A stretch of DNA of 57,901 bases. Origin: Candidatus Desulfofervidus auxilii (GTDB lineage: Bacteria; Desulfobacterota; Desulfofervidia; Desulfofervidales; Desulfofervidaceae). Positions 1 to 8,213 of this stretch are shown here, piece by piece. The stretch spans positions 1 to 57,901 of the forward strand of contig JAJSZS010000014.1 in the NCBI GenBank assembly GCA_030262725.1. Reading direction: 5' to 3'. Each line of letters opens with the position of its first letter. Position 1 is the first letter of the stretch. Below the pieces are notes generated by a model. It worked only from the letters and a program-made list of their open reading frames with translations. It was not told where the DNA came from and ran no database searches. Position numbers and translations under genes: made by a program.

Positions 1-1
1 A

Positions 2-400
2 AAACAACCTTACGAAATTTTAGGAGTTGAAAAAGAATTTTGGGAAGATTTTGAAGACGAATTTTGTGAAGCTCTTGATAATTCAAAACATTTTCGGGAG
101 TTTTATCAACGTTGTCAAAAGTTTTCAGAGAATTTTTTAGCTATGATGTTAGCTGAATTTAGTGCTGGATTAGGTATTCTTGCCTTGCGTGAAGTTTATT
201 TAGAGGTTTATATTGTTTTGGGTAGTTGTTTTATGTTTGACCTTGAAAAATATCACCCTGATAGTGATTATATAGATTCTGCCTTTTTATTTGAAAAATT
301 AAAACGACTTCCTAAAGAACTTCTAATAGCTTTTTTGTGGTTCATGGTTGAAGCAATCGGACAATGTAATTTCAGTTTAAATAAAACCATAATTAATTAA
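2..400 (+). CDS. Hypothetical protein, 5' end outside window
   Basis: The reading frame is open from base 2 to the stop at 398-400, giving at least 132 residues, so the real start lies upstream of the window. A Met codon at 143 is internal: codons 2-142 continue without a stop and look coding (acidic and aromatic, with Cys residues, same style as the rest). No domain is recognised. The C-terminal half is hydrophobic and aromatic (around LLIAFLWFMVEAIG) but has charged residues nearby, so a membrane segment is possible and not certain. A good ribosome binding site for the next gene follows 10 bases after the stop, indicating an operon read to the right. Confidence 0.6.
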   Translation, partial: KQPYEILGVEKEFWEDFEDEFCEALDNSKHFREFYQRCQKFSENFLAMMLAEFSAGLGILALREVYLEVYIVLGSCFMFDLEKYHPDSDYIDSAFLFEKLKRLPKELLIAFLWFMVEAIGQCNFSLNKTIIN

Positions 401-418
401 GGATGGTAGGAGGAAAAA

Positions 419-616
419 ATGGATTTGAAAGAAAAGTTAGAGAAAGTTTGTGAGATTTGTGAAAGGATAAGAAAAGAAATGTTGGTTAAATGGGTTGAAA
501 GCATAGTTTATGATAAAGAAGAAGAATATTTAGAATTTATAAAAAATGTAGTTTGTGGTTTGAGTGATGAGGAATTAAAAAAATTTTATAATAAATATTT
601 TGGAATAATAAATTAA
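419..616 (+). CDS. Small charged hypothetical protein
   Basis: A 65-residue protein starting at an ATG preceded by GGTAGGAGG at good distance. It is mostly helical in appearance, rich in Glu and Lys, with Cys residues at the start (CEIC motif near residues 11-14) and one near residue 46. No family recognised. It lies 18 bases after the partial gene at the left edge and is probably in the same operon. Confidence 0.6.
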   Translation: MDLKEKLEKVCEICERIRKEMLVKWVESIVYDKEEEYLEFIKNVVCGLSDEELKKFYNKYFGIIN

Positions 617-715
617 TTGGGGGAAAGTCATGCATATCCTATGCTTATGATGCTGAAGGGCTTTTTTTAAGATTTATTGAAGAAGTAAGACGTCATGCTG
701 AAGGTGAGAGAGATA

Positions 716-1342
716 ATGGAAGCGATTAAATCAGGTATTGATGCAGCTAAAGAGGATTATTATAACTGGATAGCCAATTTTTTCCCTGAATATAAACCTT
801 ATTTAAAGTCGCCATCTAGGTCGGAAGTATTAAGTGCTTTTTCTGATACAATAAAGAAGATTTTACCTGAAAAAATTAAAGAGTTGAAAAAGCGTCAAAA
901 AGAATTTGAAAATAAGTTAAAAAGATTACCTCCTCCAAGAAATGAATATGAATTTGTGGCAAGGAGAGCAATTTTGAATTTTGTCATTGAGGAGTATGAT
1001 AAAAAAATAAGAGAGTTGTATAGTTTTTTAAAGCCTAAAAAAGTAAAAAAACAAAGAGAAAAAGAAAAAATTACAGAATTTGATATTGAAAGAGCAAAAG
1101 AATATCCCATTGTCACTTTAGCTGAAGAACTTGGTTTTAGCCCTAAAAGAGTTGGACAAAATTATTTTATTAAATGCCCTTTTCATGAAGAAACACATCC
1201 AAGTTGTTGCCTTAATCCTGAAAAAAACATTTTTTACTGCTTTGGATGCCAAAAAGGTGGTAATGTAATTACATTTTATATGGAAGTTACAGGAAAAACG
1301 TTTAAAGAAGCAGTTGAAGATTTAGCATTTGACAAATTTTAA
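716..1342 (+). CDS. CHC2 zinc-finger protein, DnaG-primase-like, no TOPRIM
   Basis: I choose the ATG at 716 over the in-frame ATG at 695 because AAGGTGAG sits just upstream of 716; the product is 208 residues. The N-terminal two thirds is charged and probably coiled coil. The C-terminal 75 residues are a DnaG-type CHC2 zinc-binding domain: Cys154-Pro-Phe-His157, a His-Pro-Ser-Cys stretch, then Cys175-Phe-Gly-Cys178 followed by Gly-Gly-Asn and the usual helix. In primases this domain recognises template DNA. The TOPRIM catalytic domain that normally follows is absent, so this is either a template-recognition subunit of a split primase or a regulatory derivative. It lies next to a recombination module, which supports a DNA replication role. 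Confidence 0.75.
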   Translation: MEAIKSGIDAAKEDYYNWIANFFPEYKPYLKSPSRSEVLSAFSDTIKKILPEKIKELKKRQKEFENKLKRLPPPRNEYEFVARRAILNFVIEEYDKKIRELYSFLKPKKVKKQREKEKITEFDIERAKEYPIVTLAEELGFSPKRVGQNYFIKCPFHEETHPSCCLNPEKNIFYCFGCQKGGNVITFYMEVTGKTFKEAVEDLAFDKF

Positions 1343-1377
1343 AAAATGAGCTATATATCCCAAAAGGAGGTGAGAGA

Positions 1378-1551
1378 ATGGCTAAAGAGAAAAAAGTAAA
1401 TCCAAGGGTTGATTTTTTGTTAAGGATTCCACCAGAATTGATGAAGGAAGTTAATGATTATTCAAAGAAATTGGGTATCACAAAAACTGAGCTTATCAAA
1501 ATAGGAATCGAAAGGTTATTAAGAGACCTTAAAAAAGAAGATAAAAAATAA
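1378..1551 (+). CDS. Ribbon-helix-helix (Arc/CopG-like) DNA-binding protein
   Basis: A 57-residue gene preceded by a near-perfect AAAAGGAGGTGAGAG site. The sequence has the layout of a ribbon-helix-helix repressor: a short beta strand (VDFLLRIP), then helix (PPELMKEVNDYSKKLG), turn, and second helix (TKTELIKIGIERLL). Such proteins bind as dimers to operators with the strand pair in the major groove. Its stop TAA shares bases with the ATG of the next gene (TAATG at 1549-1553), so it is translationally coupled to the nuclease and may regulate this recombination operon. Target sites are not identified. Confidence 0.8.
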   Translation: MAKEKKVNPRVDFLLRIPPELMKEVNDYSKKLGITKTELIKIGIERLLRDLKKEDKK

Positions 1552-2339
1552 TGGTGGTTAGTTACTCTAGATTAAACAGGTATAGAACTTGTGGTATTTC
1601 TTATTATTTTTACTATATCGTTGGTAAAAAATATCCACCAACTATTGGTATGATTTTAGGCACTGCTTTCCATGATACTTATAAACTAAATTTCAAACAA
1701 AAATTGGCAATCAATGAAGACATGTCTGTTGAGAATCTTCAAAAGATTTTTATAAAAAAATATGATAAGTTAGTTAAAAAAGTCAGATGGTCACCAAGTC
1801 AAATAGGTAAGGAAGAAGAGCTTTTAGAATTTCATAAAAATAAAGGTCTTAAGTTAGTCAAATTGTTTTACCCTATTGCTCAAAAGCTTATTCCTCTCAG
1901 TGCTGAAGATAAATATAGAGTGAAAATACCAAAAGAAAATCTTGAAATTATTATCAAACCTGACCTTATTGTTTATGATGGTATTATTGACTTTAAAACT
2001 AAAACAAGAAAATCTGTCCCTGATTTTAATCAACTTTTACTTTACTCTTTTGCTTATAAAGAACTTTGTAAAAAACCTCCTAAACATTTAACTTTTTATG
2101 ACCTTATTTACACAAAAACTAAAGAATATATTTTAAAACATAGCATTGATGGAAATGTAGATGCACAGCCAGAAATACTGATTCAAGAAGTAAAAGCTAT
2201 ATTAAAAGCGATAGAAAATAAAATCTTTTTTCCTGCACAGCCTAACTCATGGAAATGCAGTGCTGAGTATTGTGAATATTATGATGAGTGCCTTTATGGG
2301 AAAAGAAGACATGAAACCTACCAAAGAATCGAAGAATAA
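1551..2339 (+). CDS. PD-(D/E)XK nuclease of RecB/Cas4 type with probable Fe-S cluster
   Basis: 262 residues. Seen: an N-terminal S-Y-S-R-L-x-x-Y-x-x-C motif with Cys14, His41 in LGTAFH, Asp138 (KPDLIVYDG), then Asp147-Phe-Lys149 in IIDFKTK, and Gln161 in the following helix; these match the RecB-like nuclease motifs in order. Three C-terminal cysteines, Cys236, Cys241 and Cys247, with Cys14 give the 1+3 pattern that holds a 4Fe-4S cluster in Cas4 and AddB. Inferred role: 5' or 3' end resection producing single strands for the RecT-like protein encoded just downstream, a viral Red-type recombination pair. Translation is coupled to the preceding ribbon-helix-helix gene. No CRISPR locus is nearby, so a Cas4 role is unlikely. 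Confidence 0.85.
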   Translation: MVVSYSRLNRYRTCGISYYFYYIVGKKYPPTIGMILGTAFHDTYKLNFKQKLAINEDMSVENLQKIFIKKYDKLVKKVRWSPSQIGKEEELLEFHKNKGLKLVKLFYPIAQKLIPLSAEDKYRVKIPKENLEIIIKPDLIVYDGIIDFKTKTRKSVPDFNQLLLYSFAYKELCKKPPKHLTFYDLIYTKTKEYILKHSIDGNVDAQPEILIQEVKAILKAIENKIFFPAQPNSWKCSAEYCEYYDECLYGKRRHETYQRIEE

Positions 2340-2451
2340 AAAAGAAATTAAAATACCTAGCTTGTTATTTAACCTTTTAACTCCAGAAGAAAAAAGAAAA
2401 ATCTTTTTAAAGAAAGAAATTAAATTAATTAAAATAAAAAAGGAGGAATAG
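2296..2451 (+). CDS. Small basic protein overlapping nuclease end
   Basis: A 51-residue, very Lys-rich reading frame that starts inside the last 44 bases of the nuclease gene; in-frame ATGs at 2260 and 2311 are alternatives. It ends in KKEE just before the RecT-like gene, whose own AAAGGAGG site lies in this frame's last codons. Composition is coding-like (long run without stops in an AT-rich region) but no family is recognised. Nucleic-acid binding is possible from the charge alone. Confidence 0.45.
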   Translation: MGKEDMKPTKESKNKKEIKIPSLLFNLLTPEEKRKIFLKKEIKLIKIKKEE

Positions 2452-2453
2452 TT

Positions 2454-3332
2454 ATGGATTATAAAGAAGTCCTTGAAATTGCAAATATTTTAGTGCAGAG
2501 TGGTCTTTTTCCTAATGCAAAGAATAAAGAAGGTGCATTTGCAATACTTGAGTATGGTAGAGAACTTGGAATCCCACCTGTAGTAGCCTTACAGAATATT
2601 TCAATTGTGAAAGGAAGGCTTTGTTTATCAGCACAATTAATGTTAACGTTAGCAATTAGAAATAATGTGATCTATCAAATTGAAAAAAATGATGACCATG
2701 AATGTATTATCAAATTCACAAGAATAATTAGAGATAAAGCCGTAAGTTATATAAGCAGATTTACAATAGAGGAGGCTAAAAAAGCACAATTGATAAGACA
2801 GGATAGTAATTGGTTGAAATATCCAAAGGATATGCTTTTTCACAGGTGTGTCAGTAGAGGGTTAAGAAGAGTAGCTCCTGATATTATCATGGGTGCTTTA
2901 TTACCTGAAGAGGCAAGTGAAATCAAAGAAATAGAAGCAGAAGAAGCAGTAGAAGAAGAAAAAATAGAACCTTTAGAAAAAGCACCAGAAGCTTTAGAAA
3001 CAAAGAAAGGTAAGGTAATTGAAATACCTAAAGAAAAAGAAGAAGAGAAACCTTTAGAAACACCTTTATTATTAGATGGAGTAGCTCAAGAAGAAGAAGT
3101 TGAGGTTATAAAGGAAGAAGAGGAAGAAAAAAAGGAAGAAGAGGAAAAAGAAGTAGGTAAAGAAGAAAATTTATTTGAAAGCTTAAAAAAAGAGATAGAT
3201 GAAATTGATACTATAGATAAACTTGTTGATTGGGTGTCAAATAAAAGGTCTATTATTGATAAAATGAAGCCCAACGAAAGAGACGAAATTAAACGTTATT
3301 ATCAGAATAAATTAATTCAACTTTCTGAATAA
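2454..3332 (+). CDS. RecT-like single-strand annealing protein
   Basis: 292 residues. The first 165 residues follow the RecT family plan: an N-terminal helix ending in GLFPNAKNKEGAFA, the GRELGIPPVVALQ segment, a VKGRLCLSAQLM strand-helix, a central beta region, IEEAKKAQL, a Trp-Leu-Lys-Tyr-Pro patch followed by a conserved HRCVSRGLRR helix, and PDIIMGALLPEE. RecT-type proteins form rings or filaments on single-stranded DNA and anneal complementary strands. The rest is a long Glu/Lys-rich linker and a short folded tail, possibly for partner binding. Start preceded by AAAGGAGG at 2438-2446. It follows the RecB-like nuclease, as expected for an exonuclease-annealase pair. Confidence 0.85.
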   Translation: MDYKEVLEIANILVQSGLFPNAKNKEGAFAILEYGRELGIPPVVALQNISIVKGRLCLSAQLMLTLAIRNNVIYQIEKNDDHECIIKFTRIIRDKAVSYISRFTIEEAKKAQLIRQDSNWLKYPKDMLFHRCVSRGLRRVAPDIIMGALLPEEASEIKEIEAEEAVEEEKIEPLEKAPEALETKKGKVIEIPKEKEEEKPLETPLLLDGVAQEEEVEVIKEEEEEKKEEEEKEVGKEENLFESLKKEIDEIDTIDKLVDWVSNKRSIIDKMKPNERDEIKRYYQNKLIQLSE

Positions 3333-3341
3333 CTTTAAAGA

Positions 3342-4268
3342 ATGCAACAAAAACAACAAATTGCTAAGTGTCTTGGAATGTTTTATTTTCTGAATGGAGA
3401 AGAAATACCTCATAAATGGAGAAGACAATTAGCAGAAATGTTCATAATAATGTGTTTATTTTCTTATGATACTACAGTGGATGATTTGTTATATAAACAT
3501 GGCTTGTTAAAAAAAATAGAAAAAAGAAAAAATGATCCATTATGGAAAGATATATTTGAATTACTGGCAACTTTTACTGAAAAAGAAATAAATCCAATAT
3601 CAGTTTGTAAGAATTATATATGGTTTCATTATTGTTGTAGCACAGATATGCAAAAAACATGTCCTGTTGCAAAAATGTTTCATTTTAGAGAGCTTCCTAA
3701 TTTTAAAATAATTAAAATATATCGTAAGCAGGGTCCTGATATTTTTTATGATATTAAATTAAATAGTCATTATAAAATACTTAAAAATGTGACATCAAAA
3801 AATTTATTAAATTTTTCATCAATAGAAAGTCTTTTTTTAGATTTTTTTGGTTTTGTTCCAGTAAAGCCACAATCACCAAAATGGAGAGAAATAGTTAGAT
3901 TTTTAATTGATACAGTAACTGAAGTTATTCCTATGCCAAAAGATCAATATGAACAAAGAGAATATGGTAGAATAGAAAAAGTTTTAAGACAGTTAGCAAC
4001 TAGAGTTGAAGCTGAATATACACTAAAACAATGGAAAAGAGATTTACCTGTTTATCATCCTGAAAAAGCAGTATTTTGTTTCCCAACAGATTCTATCATA
4101 AATGAAATAAAAGCAAGAAAAATTGCCTTTCCTAATGAAAAAATCTTCCAAATTCTTCAAGAATTTCATCATTGGAAGCTAGAAGATATAATTATTGAAG
4201 GCAAAAAAGTAAAAGCTTGGGTAGCTCCTTTTGGTTTAGATGTTTTTAAGGAAGAAACTAATGTCTAA
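3342..4268 (+). CDS. Hypothetical protein beside candidate origin
   Basis: 308 residues, start nine bases after the RecT-like gene with a weak ribosome binding site. Not recognised. Visible features: a Cys-rich stretch around residues 88-110 (CKNY...HYCC...CPVAK) that could bind a metal or Fe-S cluster, and a C-terminal region (about 215-300) ending in a short strand pair (IIIEGKKVKAWVAPFG) that resembles the wing of a winged helix. It is the last gene before the 956 bp repeat-rich non-coding region, a position typical of replication initiators, so an origin-binding role is a reasonable but unproven guess. Confidence 0.55.
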   Translation: MQQKQQIAKCLGMFYFLNGEEIPHKWRRQLAEMFIIMCLFSYDTTVDDLLYKHGLLKKIEKRKNDPLWKDIFELLATFTEKEINPISVCKNYIWFHYCCSTDMQKTCPVAKMFHFRELPNFKIIKIYRKQGPDIFYDIKLNSHYKILKNVTSKNLLNFSSIESLFLDFFGFVPVKPQSPKWREIVRFLIDTVTEVIPMPKDQYEQREYGRIEKVLRQLATRVEAEYTLKQWKRDLPVYHPEKAVFCFPTDSIINEIKARKIAFPNEKIFQILQEFHHWKLEDIIIEGKKVKAWVAPFGLDVFKEETNV

Positions 4269-4288
4269 AATTATAGCTATCACTTCTC

Positions 4289-4339
4289 TTATTATAATAT
4301 ACAAAAACCCCCTTTTTTTCCGCTGTTCAAATGGAATAT
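4289..4339 (+). repeat. Left arm of 51-base inverted repeat
   Basis: Pairs with 5119-5169 in opposite orientation across a 779-base spacer. The inner 20 bases, CCGCTGTTCAAATGGAATAT, are identical to the reverse complement of the right arm; next come matching C5 and T6-7 runs and an AT-rich flank that differs at only a few positions. Just inside the arm, GGAATAT and ATATTCC form a small palindrome around 4333-4356. Confidence 0.9.
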
Positions 4340-4584
4340 GAAATGTTCCATATTCCAATGAGTATTTCTTTTAATAATATATAGGGCACTTAATAACAAC
4401 AAAGAGATTGGAACATAAAACTTCATATCCTAATGGAATATGGTTATTTTTTTAATTTTTTTATAATATATAGGATAGTTATTTACTGCAAAAAAACCGA
4501 CTACCAATAAACTCTTTGGAAGAATGCATTAATATATATTTAATTTTTAATAACATATACGATACTTAAAGCATATATCTCTCC

Positions 4585-4618
4585 ATTAAAAAAATACATT
4601 CCATATGTATTTTTTAAT
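4585..4618. repeat. AT-rich hairpin in candidate origin
   Basis: Arms ATTAAAAAAATACAT (4585-4599) and ATGTATTTTTTAAT (4605-4618) pair over about 14 bases with one unmatched base and a five-base loop. The loop and flank contain the recurring ATTCC half-site. It lies between two candidate iteron copies, so it could be a protein-binding palindrome instead of a terminator. Confidence 0.6.
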
Positions 4619-4721
4619 AAATATCCTATTTATAGTATAAAATTAAATATGGATTAAACACCACATATATATTCCATTCGCACTGCTGTGAAAACAAAAG
4701 TTGCGGGTTTAAGTAAATGTC

Positions 4722-4773
4722 TAAATGCCCAATAAATCAATAAAATTTGTAAATACCCAATAAATCAATAAAA
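4722..4773 (+). repeat. Two-copy 24-base direct repeat
   Basis: TAAATRCCCAATAAATCAAT followed by AAAA occurs at 4722-4745 and 4750-4773, a period of 28 bases. Only two copies are present and the sequence does not recur elsewhere in the region, so this is a local duplication or a paired binding site and not an array. Confidence 0.8.
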
Positions 4774-5118
4774 AAAGTATAGTCCAAAGTAATTTTTGAA
4801 ATAACTTACCTATATTTTATAGGAAATTGATATATATAGAATTTAGTTATGGAAGTATATAGTTTGTTAGAATGTTTTTTATAAAATATAGGAGATTTAC
4901 GTAAAAATGAAATTATTGCTATATATAAAAAAGGCATATGCCAAATTAAGTATATATTCCGTATTTTTTGCAGAATGTAAGTTTCGGATATTTTGTAATA
5001 TTTTTAAAAAAAAGGGTGTTAAAAAGAAGGAGATGATATTTTACATTCCGATATGGGAGAATAAATAAGTTATGTATAAATCATTAAAAGTGGAAATATT
5101 TGGAATATTGCCCATAAA

Positions 5119-5169
5119 ATATTCCATTTGAACAGCGGAAAAAAGGGGGTTTTTTATATAATATAATAA
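5119..5169 (-). repeat. Right arm of 51-base inverted repeat
   Basis: Reverse-complement partner of 4289-4339. Immediately inside it, GGAATATT (5102-5109) and AATATTCC (5118-5125) make an eight-base stem with an eight-base loop, the counterpart of the palindrome inside the left arm. The outer end lies nine bases before the TTGACA box of the promoter for the zinc-ribbon gene. Confidence 0.9.
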
Positions 5170-5177
5170 GGAGGGGC

Positions 5178-5206
5178 TTGACAAAGTTATTGAAGTATTA
5201 TATATA
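5178..5206 (+). promoter_or_regulatory. Candidate sigma70-like promoter for 5225 operon
   Basis: TTGACA at 5178-5183, 17-base spacer, then TATATA at 5201-5206. Transcription would start near 5213, right at the AGGAGGTGG ribosome binding site (5212-5220), leaving almost no 5' leader. The promoter abuts the right arm of the inverted repeat, so origin-binding proteins could also control it. Confidence 0.5.
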
Positions 5207-5224
5207 TAAACAGGAGGTGGTAAG

Positions 5225-6244
5225 ATGTTTTACAAGGAGCTTGACCGTCATGTGATGTGTATTTTGTATTTTAATAAGGATGAGTATAAAGAAATAATAA
5301 AGAAAATGGCTGAAGATTATGGGATTGATTTAGAAGAAATTTTTTTAAGGTTTTGTAGATGGCTTTGTTTAGAGCAATTGGATAAAGAAAAATTACTTAA
5401 AGGTAAAATTGAGAAAATGGTAGACCCAGTTATTCCATATTTTTATAGTCTACCGATAGATGTTCGTGTTGCTTTAAAGTGGGTTTATGATGTTGATGTT
5501 GAAGACCCTTCTCGTTTGAAGAAGATCTTATTAGGGTTAATTACTTCAAATCCTGAAGTGCAAAAATATTTGATTGATGTTGAAAAAATTGAACTTAAAA
5601 ATATTTCAGAAGATAAGTTAAATAAAGCTATAAAAGATCCAATAGTTTCATATTTTTCTACTTTACCTAATCACATTCGTGCTCTTATAAAAGCTATTTA
5701 TAAAGTGGATATTGAAAATCCTGCACATTTAAAAGAAGTTTTATTGAAATTAATTACTTTTCCTTTAAAACAACATTTATTTAAACCTATAAAAGAAATA
5801 ATTAAACCAAAAGAAATTCGTCATCAAAGATATGGTTATTTATCTTGTCCATTTTGTGGGAAAAATCATAATTTATCAAAACAAAAAAGTGATCGTGCTG
5901 GTATTTATGTTACTTATTGTTATTTAAGGAAGATAAAGTTTGTTTTACATAGAAAAAATTTAAGGGGTTTGAAAGAATATGGAATTTTCCCTTATAAAAA
6001 AGATCATTGTGAAACTTTTACAAGAAGATTTGATATTAAGGATTTAAAGTGTGTAGTGCCTTTAACTTTAGTAAAAAATCTTTCGTTTTATTGTCCTTTT
6101 TGTAAAAAGAAACATGATGTGGAGTTTAAAAAAAGTAGGAGTGTGCTTAAGGTATTTTGTAAAGATGCTGAAATGGATATAATATTTTATGATATTGAAG
6201 ATGTTGTTCATGGTAATCCTTTTTTTGTAAGATGGGAGTTATAA
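5225..6244 (+). CDS. Duplicated-helix and double zinc-ribbon protein
   Basis: 339 residues, start preceded by AGGAGGTGG. Residues 66-107 and 138-178 are an internal duplication (DP-x(3)-YF-x-x-LP ... D-x-E-[DN]-P followed by a Leu-rich helix). The C-terminal third carries two related zinc-ribbon-like units opening with CPFCGKNH (about 208) and CPFCKKKH (about 294), each followed by strands and a later Cys. No known family is recognised. It is the first gene after the candidate origin and overlaps the helicase gene by 13 bases, suggesting a DNA-binding replication or regulatory factor. Function inferred from position only. Confidence 0.65.
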   Translation: MFYKELDRHVMCILYFNKDEYKEIIKKMAEDYGIDLEEIFLRFCRWLCLEQLDKEKLLKGKIEKMVDPVIPYFYSLPIDVRVALKWVYDVDVEDPSRLKKILLGLITSNPEVQKYLIDVEKIELKNISEDKLNKAIKDPIVSYFSTLPNHIRALIKAIYKVDIENPAHLKEVLLKLITFPLKQHLFKPIKEIIKPKEIRHQRYGYLSCPFCGKNHNLSKQKSDRAGIYVTYCYLRKIKFVLHRKNLRGLKEYGIFPYKKDHCETFTRRFDIKDLKCVVPLTLVKNLSFYCPFCKKKHDVEFKKSRSVLKVFCKDAEMDIIFYDIEDVVHGNPFFVRWEL

Positions 6245-7824
6245 AATATTTTGGTCCCCCAGGCACAGGTAAAACTAGAACATTAATAGGTATATTAAAT
6301 AATTTAGCGAAGAAGTATGCTCCAGATAAGATTGGTTTTTATTCATTTACAAGAGCAGCGGCATATGATGCAAAGAAAAGGGCTGTAGCTGTGACAGGAA
6401 AGGAGTGGAAGGATTTTTCTCATTTTGGCACTATACATTCAGAATGTTTTAAGCAACTCAATTTGGATAAAGCTCAAGTGCTTGATGAGCATAAATTTGC
6501 TGAGTTTTGTGAGAAAAATGGTTATGAATATAAATTGAGAAAAACTATGGTTGAAGAGGCACTTGAATTTGGCATGGATATTTATGATGTGGTTAATATT
6601 GATAATACAACAACAAAAATGTATGCACTTTATCAATTGTCAAGAGAATTGATGGTGCCTCCTGAAAAAACTTTACATGAATATTTAAACTATTTCCCAG
6701 AGCCAAGTTATGGTATTAATGTTGTTAAATATAGGGACTTTATAAAAAAATACAATTTATATAAAGAAAAGAATGGTTTATTTGATTTTAGTGATTTTGT
6801 TGAGATATGTTTAAAAGAGGGTTTGGTTCCAGAGCTTGATGTTGTATTTATTGATGAGTGTCAGGATTTGACAAGGCTTGAGTGGGAATATGTTAAGCGT
6901 TTGATAGCGAATGCCAAGATAGCTTTTATTGCGGGAGATGTGGATCAAACTATTTATGTATGGAGAGGTGCAGCACCACAATATTTTCTTAATTTTCCTG
7001 GTAAGGATAAGATGTTGACTGATAGTCATAGAGTGCCAATTGCGGTTTGGAAGAAGGCTTTTAATTTAATTAAAAGGAATCATATTAGAAAGCAGGATTT
7101 AATTTATTTACCTAAAAATGAGAAAGGAGAATTTAAATATATTAGGGATATTAATTATTTAGATTTTGACCAGTTATTAAATGAGAAAACCTTTATTTTA
7201 AGTAGAAACTGGTTTTTTTTAAAAGAAATAGCAAAAACTTTAGAAAAGTCAGCTATACCTTTTGTAACTATTGGTTTAACTTCTTTATATAAAAAAAGTA
7301 TAGTTGATGCAATTATGGCTTTAGAAAAAATTAGAAAAAAAGAACCAGTTGTTACAAGTGATTTAAAAGCATTATTTAAATTGATTAGTGCAAAACCGTG
7401 GCTGGTGTTGGGTGCAAAAACAAAAATTCAAAAAGAGAAAAAAGAAAAATTTTATAATTTTGATGAGTATAAACAATTTATGACAGAATTGTTTTTAAAT
7501 AAAATTAGTAAATTAGAAGATGCTTTGGATGTTCTTAAAATAGATGCAAGTTATAAAAATTTTTATTTAAAACTTATTAAAAAAGGTATTGAATATTTGC
7601 AAAAAGAACCAACGATTACACTTGCAAGTATTCATTGGTCAAAGGGTCTTGAAGCAGATAATGTTATTTTAGTTTCTAATATTAGTTATAAGACTTTAAT
7701 TTCAACCAAAGTATATCCAGAGGATGAAAGAAGAGTTTTTTATGTTGGTATGACTAGGGCAAAAAAAAGATTATATATTTTAGAGCCAAATTATGAATAT
7801 TTTTATGAGGAGTTGTTCCGATGA
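6232..7824 (+). CDS. UvrD/Rep-type SF1A DNA helicase
   Basis: 530 residues, shorter than cellular UvrD (about 720). Motifs in order: Walker A GPPGTGKT (8-15), motif Ia SFTRAAA (about 38), motif II DECQD (208-212), motif III GDVDQTIYVWRG (235-246), motif IV-like SHRVP, motif V SIHWSKGLEADNVIL, and motif VI VFYVGMTRAKKRLY near the C terminus. This is a 3'-5' ATP-dependent DNA helicase of superfamily 1A, reduced in the 1B/2B accessory domains as in viral versions. The start lies inside the last 13 bases of the upstream gene, and the next gene overlaps its stop by four bases, so all three are co-translated. Likely role: unwinding during viral replication or recombination. Confidence 0.92.
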   Translation: MGVIKYFGPPGTGKTRTLIGILNNLAKKYAPDKIGFYSFTRAAAYDAKKRAVAVTGKEWKDFSHFGTIHSECFKQLNLDKAQVLDEHKFAEFCEKNGYEYKLRKTMVEEALEFGMDIYDVVNIDNTTTKMYALYQLSRELMVPPEKTLHEYLNYFPEPSYGINVVKYRDFIKKYNLYKEKNGLFDFSDFVEICLKEGLVPELDVVFIDECQDLTRLEWEYVKRLIANAKIAFIAGDVDQTIYVWRGAAPQYFLNFPGKDKMLTDSHRVPIAVWKKAFNLIKRNHIRKQDLIYLPKNEKGEFKYIRDINYLDFDQLLNEKTFILSRNWFFLKEIAKTLEKSAIPFVTIGLTSLYKKSIVDAIMALEKIRKKEPVVTSDLKALFKLISAKPWLVLGAKTKIQKEKKEKFYNFDEYKQFMTELFLNKISKLEDALDVLKIDASYKNFYLKLIKKGIEYLQKEPTITLASIHWSKGLEADNVILVSNISYKTLISTKVYPEDERRVFYVGMTRAKKRLYILEPNYEYFYEELFR

Positions 7825-8213
7825 AGTTTTTAGTAATTAAAGGTTCTTTTTTTAAAATTTGTAAGGATGGTAATATAGAAATTGGTAACATGGCAGATGA
7901 GGATGGTTATTTAATCAAGCATAATGATAGATTTAAATTCATACCTGCAACATGGGATGAGAAAGTTGATGTTTTATTGGAGAGGAATGCGCATATTAAA
8001 GGAATGATTTTATGTCCTGTTTTTCGTCCTTTTGAGGTAGTAATAGTTGATGATGATTTGATAGAAATTCCATATCCCCATAGAAAAGTATATAAGTGGG
8101 CAGTGACTTATGAAGTTTTTGATGACTTACAAAAAGCAATGGAAAGGTCAAGAGAATTAGGGGAAAAATTTTTTGATGGTGAAGTTGATTTTTATAAAAG
8201 GAGAAAAAGATGA
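7821..8213 (+). CDS. Hypothetical protein after helicase
   Basis: 130 residues; ATG overlaps the helicase stop by four bases (ATGA). It is mixed alpha/beta, opens with MKFLVIKGSFFKIC, and ends in a basic KRRKR tail. No family is recognised. The strict overlap with the helicase and with the next gene places it in the replication operon. Confidence 0.6.
   Translation: MKFLVIKGSFFKICKDGNIEIGNMADEDGYLIKHNDRFKFIPATWDEKVDVLLERNAHIKGMILCPVFRPFEVVIVDDDLIEIPYPHRKVYKWAVTYEVFDDLQKAMERSRELGEKFFDGEVDFYKRRKR

Larger units (their letters stand above)
4269..5224. other. 956 bp non-coding repeat-rich region, candidate replication origin
   Basis: No credible gene lies here on either strand. The region is extremely AT-rich and is bounded by two 51-base inverted arms (4289-4339 and 5119-5169). 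Inside are about ten copies of an ATTCC / GGAAT half-site followed or preceded by AT-rich bases (for example near 4333, 4352, 4434, 4599, 4669, 4956, 5044, 5102, 5121), a recurring TTTTTATAATATATAGG-like element near 4369, 4458 and 4544 with spacing of about 87-89 bases and again in variant form near 4811 and 4879, a hairpin at 4585-4618 and a direct repeat at 4722-4773. This is what iteron-type viral or plasmid origins look like. Replication genes flank it on both sides. Function is inferred. Confidence 0.6.

Noticed and set aside
4722-4773. Short regular repeats considered as CRISPR
   Set aside because: Only two copies with four-base spacing, no spacers and no cas genes; the Cas4-like nuclease is better explained by the RecT pair.
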